DNA from: Desulfurococcales archaeon ex4484_217_1
GTDB taxonomy: Archaea; Thermoproteota; Thermoprotei_A; EX4484-217-1
Length of the DNA: 6,994 nt
Reading direction: 5' to 3'
Assembly (NCBI GenBank): GCA_002254745.1
Contig: NJED01000057.1
Coordinates: 1-6,994 of the forward strand
Position numbers and translations under genes: made by a program. Below are positions 1 through 5,606 of this stretch, piece by piece (position 1 is the stretch's first letter; each line of letters opens with the position of its first letter). Below the pieces are notes generated by a model. It was not told the DNA's origin, did not search any database, and saw nothing but the letters and a program-made list of their open reading frames with translations.

Positions 1-6
1 TTTTTC

Positions 7-120
7 CTAACCTTCTTCTTCAAGAGCTTTTCTAACAACTTCACTTATCTTTATCCCGTACCTATCTATCTTCTCCTTAAGCTTCTTAGATATTCTAACA
101 CTAATAGTAATACTACTCAC
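7..120 (-). CDS. Short VapB-like ribbon-helix-helix antitoxin, probably cut short by a frameshift
   Basis: Reading from a GTG at 120, a 37-residue product starts SSITISVRISKKLKEKID and continues into GIKISEVVRKALEEEG before a TAG at 9-7. A short basic beta strand followed by two helices with an 'ISEVVRKALEEE' ending is typical of archaeal VapB antitoxins that pair with PIN-domain VapC RNases. The GTG is chosen because a GGTG-like ribosome site lies about 6 bases upstream and a TATA-like box sits at 160-168; another in-frame GTG at 129 is possible. Family members normally carry 25-40 more residues that bind the toxin. If one G in the GGTT at 12-9 is skipped, the frame reads VRK, the usual continuation of EEE, up to the window edge. 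I therefore infer a one-base insertion or a sequence error. No VapC is visible because the window ends here. Confidence 0.6.
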   Translation of the reverse strand: MSSITISVRISKKLKEKIDRYGIKISEVVRKALEEEG

Positions 121-159
121 ATAATACACCTTTCATATGCATAGTCAAAATAACACAGA

Positions 160-168
160 TTTAAATAT
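160..168 (-). promoter_or_regulatory. TATA-like box before the VapB-like gene
   Basis: The minus strand reads ATATTTAAA here. An archaeal TATA box about 25 bases before transcription start would place the start near 135-138, giving a short leader before the GTG at 120. It lies just beyond the end of the MNT gene, so the antitoxin could be transcribed separately from the HEPN-MNT pair. Inferred from sequence only. Confidence 0.4.
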
Positions 169-173
169 GTTTA

Positions 174-467
174 CTACAATACTTTGAACACGTATTTTCC
201 TATTTTCTTAAGGTACGGCTTTGCTTCTTCAGGTCTTAGTATATGTATTTCGAAAGGATGGTAGTATGGTAGGTTAAGTTTTTCCTCAATTTCTGCCTTT
301 ATTTCTCCTCTTTTAATCATTTTTTCAGGAATGTTTGGAGATATTACTAAAACGTCTACGTCGCTTCCGGCTACGTAATCTCCTCTAACAGCTATTTTTT
401 GAACCCATGTTTTCCATTCTTTAAGCATTTTTACTCTAAGCAGTGAAGTATCAATATAATTGCTCAT
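174..467 (-). CDS. MNT-type minimal nucleotidyltransferase (HEPN partner) lacking its Gly-Ser segment
   Basis: This 97-residue protein belongs to the minimal nucleotidyltransferase group that accompanies HEPN RNases as antitoxin; MntA-type members act by AMPylating the toxin. Visible marks are VRGDYVAGSDVDVLVIS at 27-43, with the metal-binding pair D36 and D38, and HPFEIHIL at 70-77, with E73 near the usual third acidic position. Intact relatives run from a helix like LKEWKTWVQKI through about 18-20 more residues containing the nucleotide-binding Gly-Ser (…VFGS…) before RGDY. Here residue 26 joins RGDY almost directly, so that helix end, strand and Gly-Ser are missing, in frame. The product may fold poorly or be catalytically dead. 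Its ATG overlaps the HEPN stop by 4 bases (ATGA), implying coupled translation. The family call is firm; loss of activity is inferred. Confidence 0.75.
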   Translation of the reverse strand: MSNYIDTSLLRVKMLKEWKTWVQKIAVRGDYVAGSDVDVLVISPNIPEKMIKRGEIKAEIEEKLNLPYYHPFEIHILRPEEAKPYLKKIGKYVFKVL

Positions 468-816
468 TTCTCTTCACCTATTGCCTTATCGATTATCTTC
501 AATGTTTCTTCAACTAGCTCTACCATGTCCTTAGCGTCTTCTTTGCTGTATTCTTTTATAAAATACCTAGCCATTAAATATGCATCTTCAAGTGCTGAAA
601 GTCTTGCCCTATTAGCTCTAATAAATTCTTCAAGTTCCTTAAATTTTAAAACTCTGTTAAGTTCACCTAGCAATCTCCTTATACTATGTGTTCTAGGATA
701 ATCACCTACAATTTTAAGTAAAGAATGTTTTAGATATAGTTGAAGAGATTGTTCAGCTAAAAAAGACTTATGAATGCTCATTCCTTATTTCTCCGTTTCT
801 CTACTATGGGAAGCAT
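464..816 (-). pseudogene. HEPN-domain protein with damaged N-terminus (toxin partner of the MNT gene)
   Basis: From an ATG at 781 the frame gives 105 residues of an archaeal HEPN protein (PF05168-like): FLAEQSLQLYLKHSLL at 7-22, GDYPRTHSIRRLLGEL at 26-41, and RANRARLSALEDAYLMARY at 55-73. Such proteins are the RNase toxin half of HEPN/MNT modules. I do not see a clear R-x4-6-H active motif. Relatives usually have about 25-30 residues before FLAEQ; here there are six. The likely original start is the ATG at 816, which follows a TATA-like box at 845-853 at near-leaderless distance. It reads MLPIVEKRRNKE, a plausible HEPN beginning, then hits TGA at 780-778, one frame away from the rest. I infer loss of roughly 10-20 codons plus a frame change near 775-790. 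The shorter ATG at 781 could still be used. Confidence 0.65.
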
Positions 817-844
817 TAATTTTAACATTTCGTGATAGAGTTCA

Positions 845-853
845 TTTTAAATA
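845..853 (-). promoter_or_regulatory. TATA-like box before the HEPN-MNT pair
   Basis: The minus strand reads TATTTAAAA. Transcription would be expected to begin around 820-828, a few bases before the ATG at 816, which supports 816 as the ancestral HEPN start. The rest of 782-927 shows no gene. Confidence 0.4.
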
Positions 854-927
854 ACGAAGTCTGGCTAATGGTTTCTGTGTAGAAAATAAACTGTTATTCT
901 TTCCTACTTTTTGAATTAACTTTTTCT

Positions 928-3147
928 TTATCCAAGTTCTTTTATTTCTTTTTCAAGCTTGTTTATTCTGTTTTTATTATTGTTTAGCTTATTCCTTAGC
1001 TCTTTTATTTTATTGTCTATTTTATTTTTAAGTTCCGGGGCTTTACTTTCATACTCTTTTAACTTCTCTTTTAGCTTTCCAATTTCTTCTTCAAGTGCTT
1101 TAACTTTTTCAGAGTATTTTTTAAGCGTGGCTTCAGGGTCTCTTACAGCTTCTAGGAGAGCCTCTTTTTCTCCTATTTTCTTTTCAAGTTCTTTAGCTTC
1201 TTTCTCCCTATTTCTTTTAATTGCTTTTTCCAATTTGCCCTTTAGTCTTTCAATATCTTTTTCAAGCATGGATTCCATTCTGTCTAGGCTTTTCTCAGCA
1301 TATCTTTTCCTTCTTCCTTTCTTGGTTCTTATAATGTCTTTGTATCTTTCTGCTCTCTTTGCTGTAGAAGATACTTTTTTAAGTAGTGCTTTTTCTTTCT
1401 TTAACATTTTCTCTTCAGATTTTATTTGTTCTTTAAGATCTTCTATCTGTTTGTCTACTTCCTCTTTGCTTTTTCTAAGTTTCTTAACTTGTTTATCGAT
1501 TTCTTTATTTTCCTTTTTTAGTTTCTCTATTTCTCTGAAAAGTTCCAGTTTTCTTAAGTACTTGAGTCCTTCATGGCATGTTTTTTCACTAAAATGTTTA
1601 CGTTTGTCTTTCATACAGTTTTCAAATGCTTTTTTACATTGCTTTTTGGTTAAATTATTGCCTTTAACAGGCGTTTCCATTAAGTTTGGTTTTTGAGGAT
1701 TCGGTGGGACATGGTCTAAACCTAGGTTATGTCCGAACTCATGGGCTAGCATGTTAGATATGTTTTCCTCGATAACTTTTTCCTCAATTATTGTTATTCT
1801 TCCGGGGAATTCGCCGTATCCTCCTTCTTCTCCTTTTTCTACTTTGTCTTCGTATTCTTTAACTATGAATACGTTAATGCATTTGCTAAGATGGTCATCT
1901 TTTAGTTTTTCAATACCTTTAAGAGCACCTATAACAGGGATTTCTCCTCTTTTAACAATGTTTTCTTCTTTAATAATTTTCAATACATACTCGAACAGTT
2001 TCTTTCGTTTAAGAAGTCTTTGTTTCTCATTTTCAGGTAGACCGCTTTCCCCTAACCTTTTATTTACAACTTCTAATCCTTTCTTAACTATTTCATTAAC
2101 TATTTCATTTGGAATTTTTTCTCCAGCTTTATATTTAACTCCCTTATACTCTATGTCTTTCTTCCATGTTGCTTCTAATTTTTCCTTATATGGGGCATTT
2201 ACCTTGCTTTCACTTACCTCTAACCTGGTAGAGTTAGGGTCTTTGAAGAGGTCTTTAAGCTTAAGTTTTCTAACAATTTTAAAATCTATCTTATATCTTC
2301 CAATAATGATTTTTCCTCCTGCAGTAGCATATGTTATGTCGCTGTCTGGGTTAACATATTTAGCTACAATATTACCTTTGCTGTCTATGCATGGGATAAA
2401 TTTTATACAGCATTTTTTCCAGGTCTCGTTAACGTTAAGCAGTAATTTCATTAGCTTATCGATGTAAGGTTTAGGTAGTTGTTTACCTGTTTGAGAACCT
2501 TGCTCTATTTTGAAGAAGTTTACACAAACATAATACCATTTGGTACATTTCTTCTTAGGAGCGGTAGGCACTTTTTCCTGGAAAAACAAGCCTCTGAATA
2601 GCCTTGCTACCGATAAGCCTCCGCATAGTACTGTTAATATGCCTAGTGAAGGTACGAGTATCATAGAATTTTCCTTCATAATATAGACTACTTGTAGCAT
2701 GATATCTCTTTCAACGTAAACAGGTACTTCATATTTTTTAGAATCTACTATTAGAGTCCATGGGTACCTACTGTAGTCTATAAGTTTCTCTTCTTCTAAA
2801 ACGTATTCGCCAACTATATTGAATGTTCCTGTTCCAGTAATAGGTAGTAGTATAGATTTAGGGTTACCATCTATTGTGCTTGTGATTACTGGTTTAATTT
2901 CCCTCAAGTAGCCATTAGATTTTACGAAACATGTTATTTCTTTAATCCTATATATCGGCCTGTTATCCTCAGTGATTGGTAGCTCCAATACTACGCTTTC
3001 TAAAGGTTTCTCTGCAGTAATAGATATCGTGTATGATCCTCTAACTGAGGGTATGTAAAAGTAGACCATGTAGGATACAATCGCGAATAATGCTAGGAGA
3101 AGTAGGAATAACGTTAATACTCCTGATGTTTTATTCAACACTTCCAC
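928..3147 (-). CDS. Membrane-anchored metzincin-type zinc metalloprotease with long C-terminal coiled coil
   Basis: This 739-residue protein is predicted to cleave peptide bonds. It shows an extended zinc motif HEFGHNLGLDH at 469-479 (H469, E470, H473, G476, H479) and a candidate Met-turn, NLMET, at 488-492, the metzincin pattern. Order of parts: a hydrophobic segment at 10-32; a beta-rich stretch at about 37-155; a second hydrophobic segment at about 161-183; a Cys-containing protease region at about 195-530 (Cys 201, 208, 246, 247, 253, 423, 504, 511, 524); and a Lys/Glu-rich coiled coil at about 533-739. I do not recognise a named family beyond the metzincin motif. The start is a GTG, with another GTG two codons later; no strong ribosome site is visible and the frame is open upstream without an ATG. 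It has its own flanking gaps and is not obviously in an operon. The protease call is firm; substrate is unknown. Confidence 0.85.
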   Translation of the reverse strand: MEVLNKTSGVLTLFLLLLALFAIVSYMVYFYIPSVRGSYTISITAEKPLESVVLELPITEDNRPIYRIKEITCFVKSNGYLREIKPVITSTIDGNPKSILLPITGTGTFNIVGEYVLEEEKLIDYSRYPWTLIVDSKKYEVPVYVERDIMLQVVYIMKENSMILVPSLGILTVLCGGLSVARLFRGLFFQEKVPTAPKKKCTKWYYVCVNFFKIEQGSQTGKQLPKPYIDKLMKLLLNVNETWKKCCIKFIPCIDSKGNIVAKYVNPDSDITYATAGGKIIIGRYKIDFKIVRKLKLKDLFKDPNSTRLEVSESKVNAPYKEKLEATWKKDIEYKGVKYKAGEKIPNEIVNEIVKKGLEVVNKRLGESGLPENEKQRLLKRKKLFEYVLKIIKEENIVKRGEIPVIGALKGIEKLKDDHLSKCINVFIVKEYEDKVEKGEEGGYGEFPGRITIIEEKVIEENISNMLAHEFGHNLGLDHVPPNPQKPNLMETPVKGNNLTKKQCKKAFENCMKDKRKHFSEKTCHEGLKYLRKLELFREIEKLKKENKEIDKQVKKLRKSKEEVDKQIEDLKEQIKSEEKMLKKEKALLKKVSSTAKRAERYKDIIRTKKGRRKRYAEKSLDRMESMLEKDIERLKGKLEKAIKRNREKEAKELEKKIGEKEALLEAVRDPEATLKKYSEKVKALEEEIGKLKEKLKEYESKAPELKNKIDNKIKELRNKLNNNKNRINKLEKEIKELG
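2084..2107. repeat. Perfect 12-base tandem duplication inside the protease gene
   Basis: The unit ttaactatttca occurs twice back to back (2084-2095 and 2096-2107). On the coding strand it yields EIVN-EIVK at about residues 348-355 of the protease. It keeps frame and lies in a helical-looking stretch. Confidence 0.6.
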
Positions 3148-3201
3148 TTCATGTTTAAGCTTATGTTCACTATAATTGGCGCGGCTAATAAATCCTACTA
3201 T

Positions 3202-3210
3202 CTCTTAAAT
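3202..3210 (-). promoter_or_regulatory. Weak TATA-like box before the metalloprotease
   Basis: The minus strand reads ATTTAAGAG about 55 bases before the GTG at 3147, which would give a leader of about 30 bases. It is the best candidate in the 120-base gap 3148-3267, which otherwise shows nothing recognisable. Confidence 0.25.
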
Positions 3211-3267
3211 GTCCCTCTAAGTTTCTCGGATGGATTCTTTAATAATTTACGTGTTCTTGTGTAACGT

Positions 3268-4165
3268 TTACCCACGCGTAGAGTTCGATACTACTTTATC
3301 AAGCGTGATTAAGAAATCTCTAAAGAAATTTATTGGTATTCTCGCTCCTGCTGCGAAGGGATGCCCTCCACCTGTTCCATGATATTTTGGCGCTATTTCT
3401 CTTAGTATTCTGTTTAAGTCTATGTTCCTGGAAGACCTAAGGCTCATTACGTAGTAGTTTTTGTGTTTACTAGCTGCTAACCCTACAGGTTTTCCCGTAT
3501 ATGTTTTCACGTAGTTTGCTGCTCTGCCCAAACTACCTGGAGGCTCAATAACGTAGCCTATGTTTTCCATTGATTGCTTATTTTGTTTAACCCATATTCT
3601 CAATTCCTCCTCCTTAACAGACTCTATAAGTGCTCTAACAAGTAGTTCGCTAAGACTGCTTGGCAATTTATTTTCACTTAAATGTTTAACAACATGTCTT
3701 TTGAAGTCGTACATTTTCCTACTAGCTTCCAGTCCTTGAGATAGAACTCCTGCTTCAAAATATACGCTCCTCTTATCCCATTTCTCCAATACCTCTTTAA
3801 CCCAAGGTGTTTCATCAAGATAATCCCCTATAGCACCATATACTGCTACACGACTATATTCGAAACCTAACGCTTACACCGAGTGGTTCAGGGTGGTGAT
3901 CGACGTATATTAGCTCTCCTTTATCATTATATTTTTTAAATAGCTTCATAAGCTCCTCTAAGTGGAGTTCGCTAAGAGCGATATCGGCTATGAAAATCGT
4001 ATCTCCTGGTGTAGCGAATTCTTTTAAATCTACGTGTAAGCCTGCAGGGTGGCTGAAGAAAACCTCTAAGGGTTGATTTTTATGTTTAATTGTGAAGAAC
4101 TTGTAAGCTAATGCCCCGGAAACTACACCGTCACTATCTCCATGAACTAGGAGAACCGTTTTCAA
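3268..4165 (-). pseudogene. DHH/DHHA1 phosphoesterase broken by an internal deletion and frameshift
   Basis: Two frames make up one protein. The first (TTG at 4165 to TAG at 3854) has the DHH catalytic half: HGDSDG at 8-13, an Asp in IADIALSE (D61), and VDHHPEP at 88-94. The second, in another frame and open from 3873 to 3268, reads FEYSRVAVYGAIGDYLDETP, then EKWDKRSVYFEAGVLSQG, and ends with the DHHA1 substrate-binding motif GTGGGHPFAAGA. DHH/DHHA1 enzymes are metal-dependent phosphoesterases acting on short oligonucleotides, pAp or ssDNA. In intact archaeal relatives I expect about 20-35 residues between the DHH motif region and 'SRVAVYGAIGDY'; here the two parts meet around 3854-3873 with them missing. 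TTG 4165 is the start because an in-frame stop lies two codons upstream. As written the gene cannot make the whole enzyme. Sequence error is an alternative. Confidence 0.8.
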
Positions 4166-4203
4166 AACTTAATCACACATGAACTAATGGAGTTTATTCT
4201 CTC

Positions 4204-4211
4204 ATTTATAC
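4204..4211 (-). promoter_or_regulatory. TATA-like box before the DHH gene
   Basis: The minus strand reads GTATAAAT about 40 bases before the TTG start at 4165 and just beyond the end of the PF06695-like gene. Expected transcription start near 4177-4185. This suggests the DHH gene has its own promoter. Confidence 0.45.
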
Positions 4212-4215
4212 TTAG

Positions 4216-4590
4216 CTATAGTATTGGAAAATAGCTGAATATTAACACCCCTAGGTTTGAGAGAAACCATGATATTGTAGATGACATATAAGCCCCAATA
4301 ATTATTGCAAGTACTGTATCTCTAGGTTTTATGTTAAATATGTTAGCTACCAATGCCCCTGTCCATACGCCGCTTCCGGGAAGGGGGATAATTATGAATA
4401 CTGTTAAGCCTAGAAAACCGTATTTTTCAACATGTTTTCTCGTTTTATCTCTTAAATGGTCAATGTATTTTTCTCTCGCCTTAGGTGCTATAAGGTGTGT
4501 GGATGCTGTGTTTCCATTGGGATCTTCAATAAAACCTATAAGCATCAAAACCAATGGAAGTATTGGTGACCCCGGATTCCCGTTACCCAC
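4216..4590 (-). CDS. Small membrane protein, PF06695 'small multi-drug export' type, N-terminus unusual
   Basis: From a GTG at 4590 the frame gives 124 residues. The recognisable part is residues about 35-110: a basic helix (AREKYIDHLRDKTRKHVEKY) leading into GFLGLTVFIIIPLPGSGVWT and a second hydrophobic stretch TVLAIIIGAYMSSTISWF. The pattern 'KYGFLGL…IPLPGSGVWTGAL' is characteristic of the PF06695 family of small integral membrane proteins, whose transport role is only putative. Relatives are usually about 150-165 residues and start with a membrane segment containing an ELRGAIP-like motif; I do not see that here. Instead the N-terminus (GNGNPGSPILPLVLMLIGF) is encoded partly in a GC-rich stretch. 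The frame is open upstream to a stop near 4655 but without an ATG or TTG; an in-frame ATG at residue 16 is an alternative start. Possible 5' truncation or replacement. Confidence 0.6.
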   Translation of the reverse strand: MGNGNPGSPILPLVLMLIGFIEDPNGNTASTHLIAPKAREKYIDHLRDKTRKHVEKYGFLGLTVFIIIPLPGSGVWTGALVANIFNIKPRDTVLAIIIGAYMSSTISWFLSNLGVLIFSYFPIL

Positions 4591-4640
4591 TCCTCGGTTG
4601 GGCGGGGAGGGGGGAAACCCACAGAAACCGTAGGCGGGGA
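4571..4640. other. GC-rich segment with hairpin potential between the divergent gene blocks
   Basis: By my count 47 of these 70 bases are G or C, far above the surrounding AT-rich DNA. On the plus strand GTTaCCCaCTCC (4582-4593) can pair with GGAGggGGGaAAC (4606-4618) around a 12-base loop. An alternative fold pairs CGGTTGGG (4595-4602) with CCC (4618-4620) and AACCG (4626-4630). In AT-rich thermophile genomes such islands often mark structured RNAs. I could not match it to tRNA, 5S, SRP or RNase P RNA, and could not decide the strand. It overlaps the start of the PF06695-like gene, so it could be a structured leader or simply coding. Confidence 0.35.
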
Positions 4641-4648
4641 ACAGTTTA

Positions 4649-4658
4649 ACTTAAATAC
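4649..4658. promoter_or_regulatory. Overlapping TATA-like boxes for the divergent blocks
   Basis: The near-palindrome acttaaatac reads CTTAAATAC on plus (4650-4658) and TATTTAAGT on minus (4657-4649). On plus, transcription would start near 4680, before cysC; on minus near 4625-4630, before the PF06695-like gene and through the GC-rich segment. A second A/T-rich stretch, GGTTAAAAA at about 4698-4706, is another candidate for cysC if a later start codon is used. Confidence 0.35.
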
Positions 4659-4709
4659 TTACTTGAGCTACTTATTTGCTGTAAGACGATGTCCCAGGGT
4701 TAAAAACAA

Positions 4710-5279
4710 TTGGCGCTAAAATGCTTGAACCTAAAATGCTTGAACAAGGGGTTTGTTATTTGGTTCACCGGGTTACCCAGTAGTGGTAAGTCTACTGTTG
4801 CTAATGGTGTTGCTGAAAAACTTAGAACCATGGGTTACCGTGTAGAAGTTCTTGACGGTGATTGGGTTAGGAAAACCATTAACCCTGATGCTGGCTTTAC
4901 TAGGGAGCAACGTAGAATTCATCTCTTAAGGGTTGCTTGGATTGCGCGGTTACTTGCTAGAAATGGTGTTGTTGTTTTATGTAGTTTTGTTTCACCATAT
5001 AAGGATGTTAGAGCTGAAATTAGGAATATCATCGAGGAAGAAAATATACCGTTTATTGGAGTTTATGTTAAATGTAGTCTTGAAGAGTGTATTAGAAGAG
5101 ATGTTAAAGGGTTATATAGGAAAGCTTTACGTGGAGAAATAAAGCACATGACAGGCATAGATGATCCATATGAGCCGCCGGAAAACCCTGAAATTATTGT
5201 TGATACTGAACATGATAGTGTTGAAACAAACGTTTTTAAAGTTCTAAGTAAATTAAAAGAACTCAAGCTAATCGAGTAA
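4710..5279 (+). CDS. cysC: Adenylylsulfate (APS) kinase
   Basis: APS kinase transfers a phosphate from ATP to the 3' position of APS to make PAPS, in the cytoplasm. The P-loop GLPSSGKS is at 21-28, LDGDWVRKTINPDAGFTREQ at 48-67, RVAWIARLLARNG at 74-86, CSFVSPYKDVR at 91-101, VYVKCSLEECIRRDVKGLY at 118-136, and GEIKHMTGIDDPYEPP at 142-157. All expected motifs are present and 189 residues is normal length, so this gene looks intact. The frame begins with TTG at 4710, but a 15-base tandem duplication gives two more in-frame TTGs at 4725 and 4740. The last yields MNKGFVIWFTG, closest to where relatives begin, so the true start is uncertain. It is followed after 24 bases by the small RHH-like gene and then sat, forming a PAPS-synthesis group. 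Confidence 0.93.
   Translation: MALKCLNLKCLNKGFVIWFTGLPSSGKSTVANGVAEKLRTMGYRVEVLDGDWVRKTINPDAGFTREQRRIHLLRVAWIARLLARNGVVVLCSFVSPYKDVRAEIRNIIEEENIPFIGVYVKCSLEECIRRDVKGLYRKALRGEIKHMTGIDDPYEPPENPEIIVDTEHDSVETNVFKVLSKLKELKLIE
4716..4745 (+). repeat. Perfect 15-base tandem duplication at the cysC start
   Basis: The unit ctaaaatgcttgaac is present twice without mismatch (4716-4730, 4731-4745). In the cysC frame it encodes LKCLN twice and repeats a TTG codon, so it duplicates a possible start codon. In the +1 frame it repeats ATGCTTGAA, but that frame stops after about 20 codons. Confidence 0.9.
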
Positions 5280-5289
5280 ACAGGGAAAT

Positions 5290-5294
5290 AGGTG
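5290..5294 (+). promoter_or_regulatory. Ribosome binding site deciding the start of the 71-residue gene
   Basis: AGGTG lies 9 bases before the ATG at 5304. An in-frame GTG at 5292 is part of this site itself and is therefore a less likely start. Confidence 0.5.
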
Positions 5295-5303
5295 TTCAGG
5301 CTT

Positions 5304-5519
5304 ATGAGTGAAGAAAAAGTTGCAATCTATATTTCTAAGGAGCTATATGAGAAAGCTAAAAAATATGTTGAGGAGAGTGAAGGAGAATTTAAGAGTGTAG
5401 ACGACCTTGTAGAGTTTGTTCTAAAGGAAGTACTGTCGGAAGAAGTTAAAGAAGAAGTTTTCACTAAAGAAGAAGAGGAAAAAATAAAGGAGAGACTTAG
5501 AGCACTAGGTTATATTTAA
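5304..5519 (+). CDS. 71-residue ribbon-helix-helix-like protein between cysC and sat
   Basis: The product starts MSEEKVAIYISKELYEKAKK, continues with a second helix (SVDDLVEFVLKEVLSEE), and ends in a very acidic-basic tail finishing KERLRALGYI. A short strand followed by two helices is the ribbon-helix-helix arrangement of small DNA-binding or antitoxin-like proteins, although the rest is highly charged and a different fold is possible. The ATG at 5304 is preferred because of the AGGTG at 5290-5294. It sits 24 bases after cysC and is followed by a T-rich stretch, so it is probably co-transcribed with cysC. From memory, similar small proteins occur beside sat and cysC in other archaea, which would suggest a role tied to sulfate activation, perhaps regulatory. 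That link is unproven and I know no biochemical function. Confidence 0.75.
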   Translation: MSEEKVAIYISKELYEKAKKYVEESEGEFKSVDDLVEFVLKEVLSEEVKEEVFTKEEEEKIKERLRALGYI

Positions 5520-5537
5520 AATACATGCAACTCAATG

Positions 5538-5554
5538 TTCTTCTTTTAATTTTT
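5538..5554 (+). terminator. T-rich candidate terminator after the RHH-like gene
   Basis: TTCTTCTTTTAATTTTT lies about 20-35 bases after the stop at 5519. Archaeal transcription often ends in such T-runs without a hairpin. It overlaps the TATA-like box for sat, so termination and re-initiation may occur at the same place. Confidence 0.35.
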
Positions 5555-5558
5555 AAAC
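5550..5558 (+). promoter_or_regulatory. TATA-like box before sat
   Basis: TTTTTAAAC lies about 50 bases before the TTG start at 5607, predicting transcription start near 5580. It suggests sat can be transcribed independently of cysC. Confidence 0.4.
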
Positions 5559-5606
5559 TATTCACCTCTAAGTTTCAGAAAACATGGAGATGTAAGGGGT
5601 CAAGTA

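Noticed and set aside
959..1696. Long plus-strand open frame rich in Ser, Phe and Leu
   Set aside because: It is the antisense of the Lys/Glu-rich coiled coil of the protease; AAG/GAA-rich coding gives long Ser/Phe/Leu frames on the other strand.
1751..2467. Second long plus-strand open frame
   Set aside because: Antisense shadow of the protease domain, whose HExxHxxGxxH motif fixes the true frame on the minus strand.
4331..4633. Plus-strand open frame opposite the PF06695-like gene
   Set aside because: No recognisable protein features; it mirrors a minus-strand gene with clear family motifs.
4611..4643. RNase P RNA-like ACAGAAACC in the GC-rich island
   Set aside because: Only a few bases resemble the conserved 3' element, the partner strand of the P4 helix is not found, and the following bases do not fit.
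4721..4795. ATG-initiated frame starting MLEPKMLEQ before cysC
   Set aside because: It stops after about 20 codons and overlaps the cysC P-loop region in another frame; the repeated ATG comes from the 15-base duplication.
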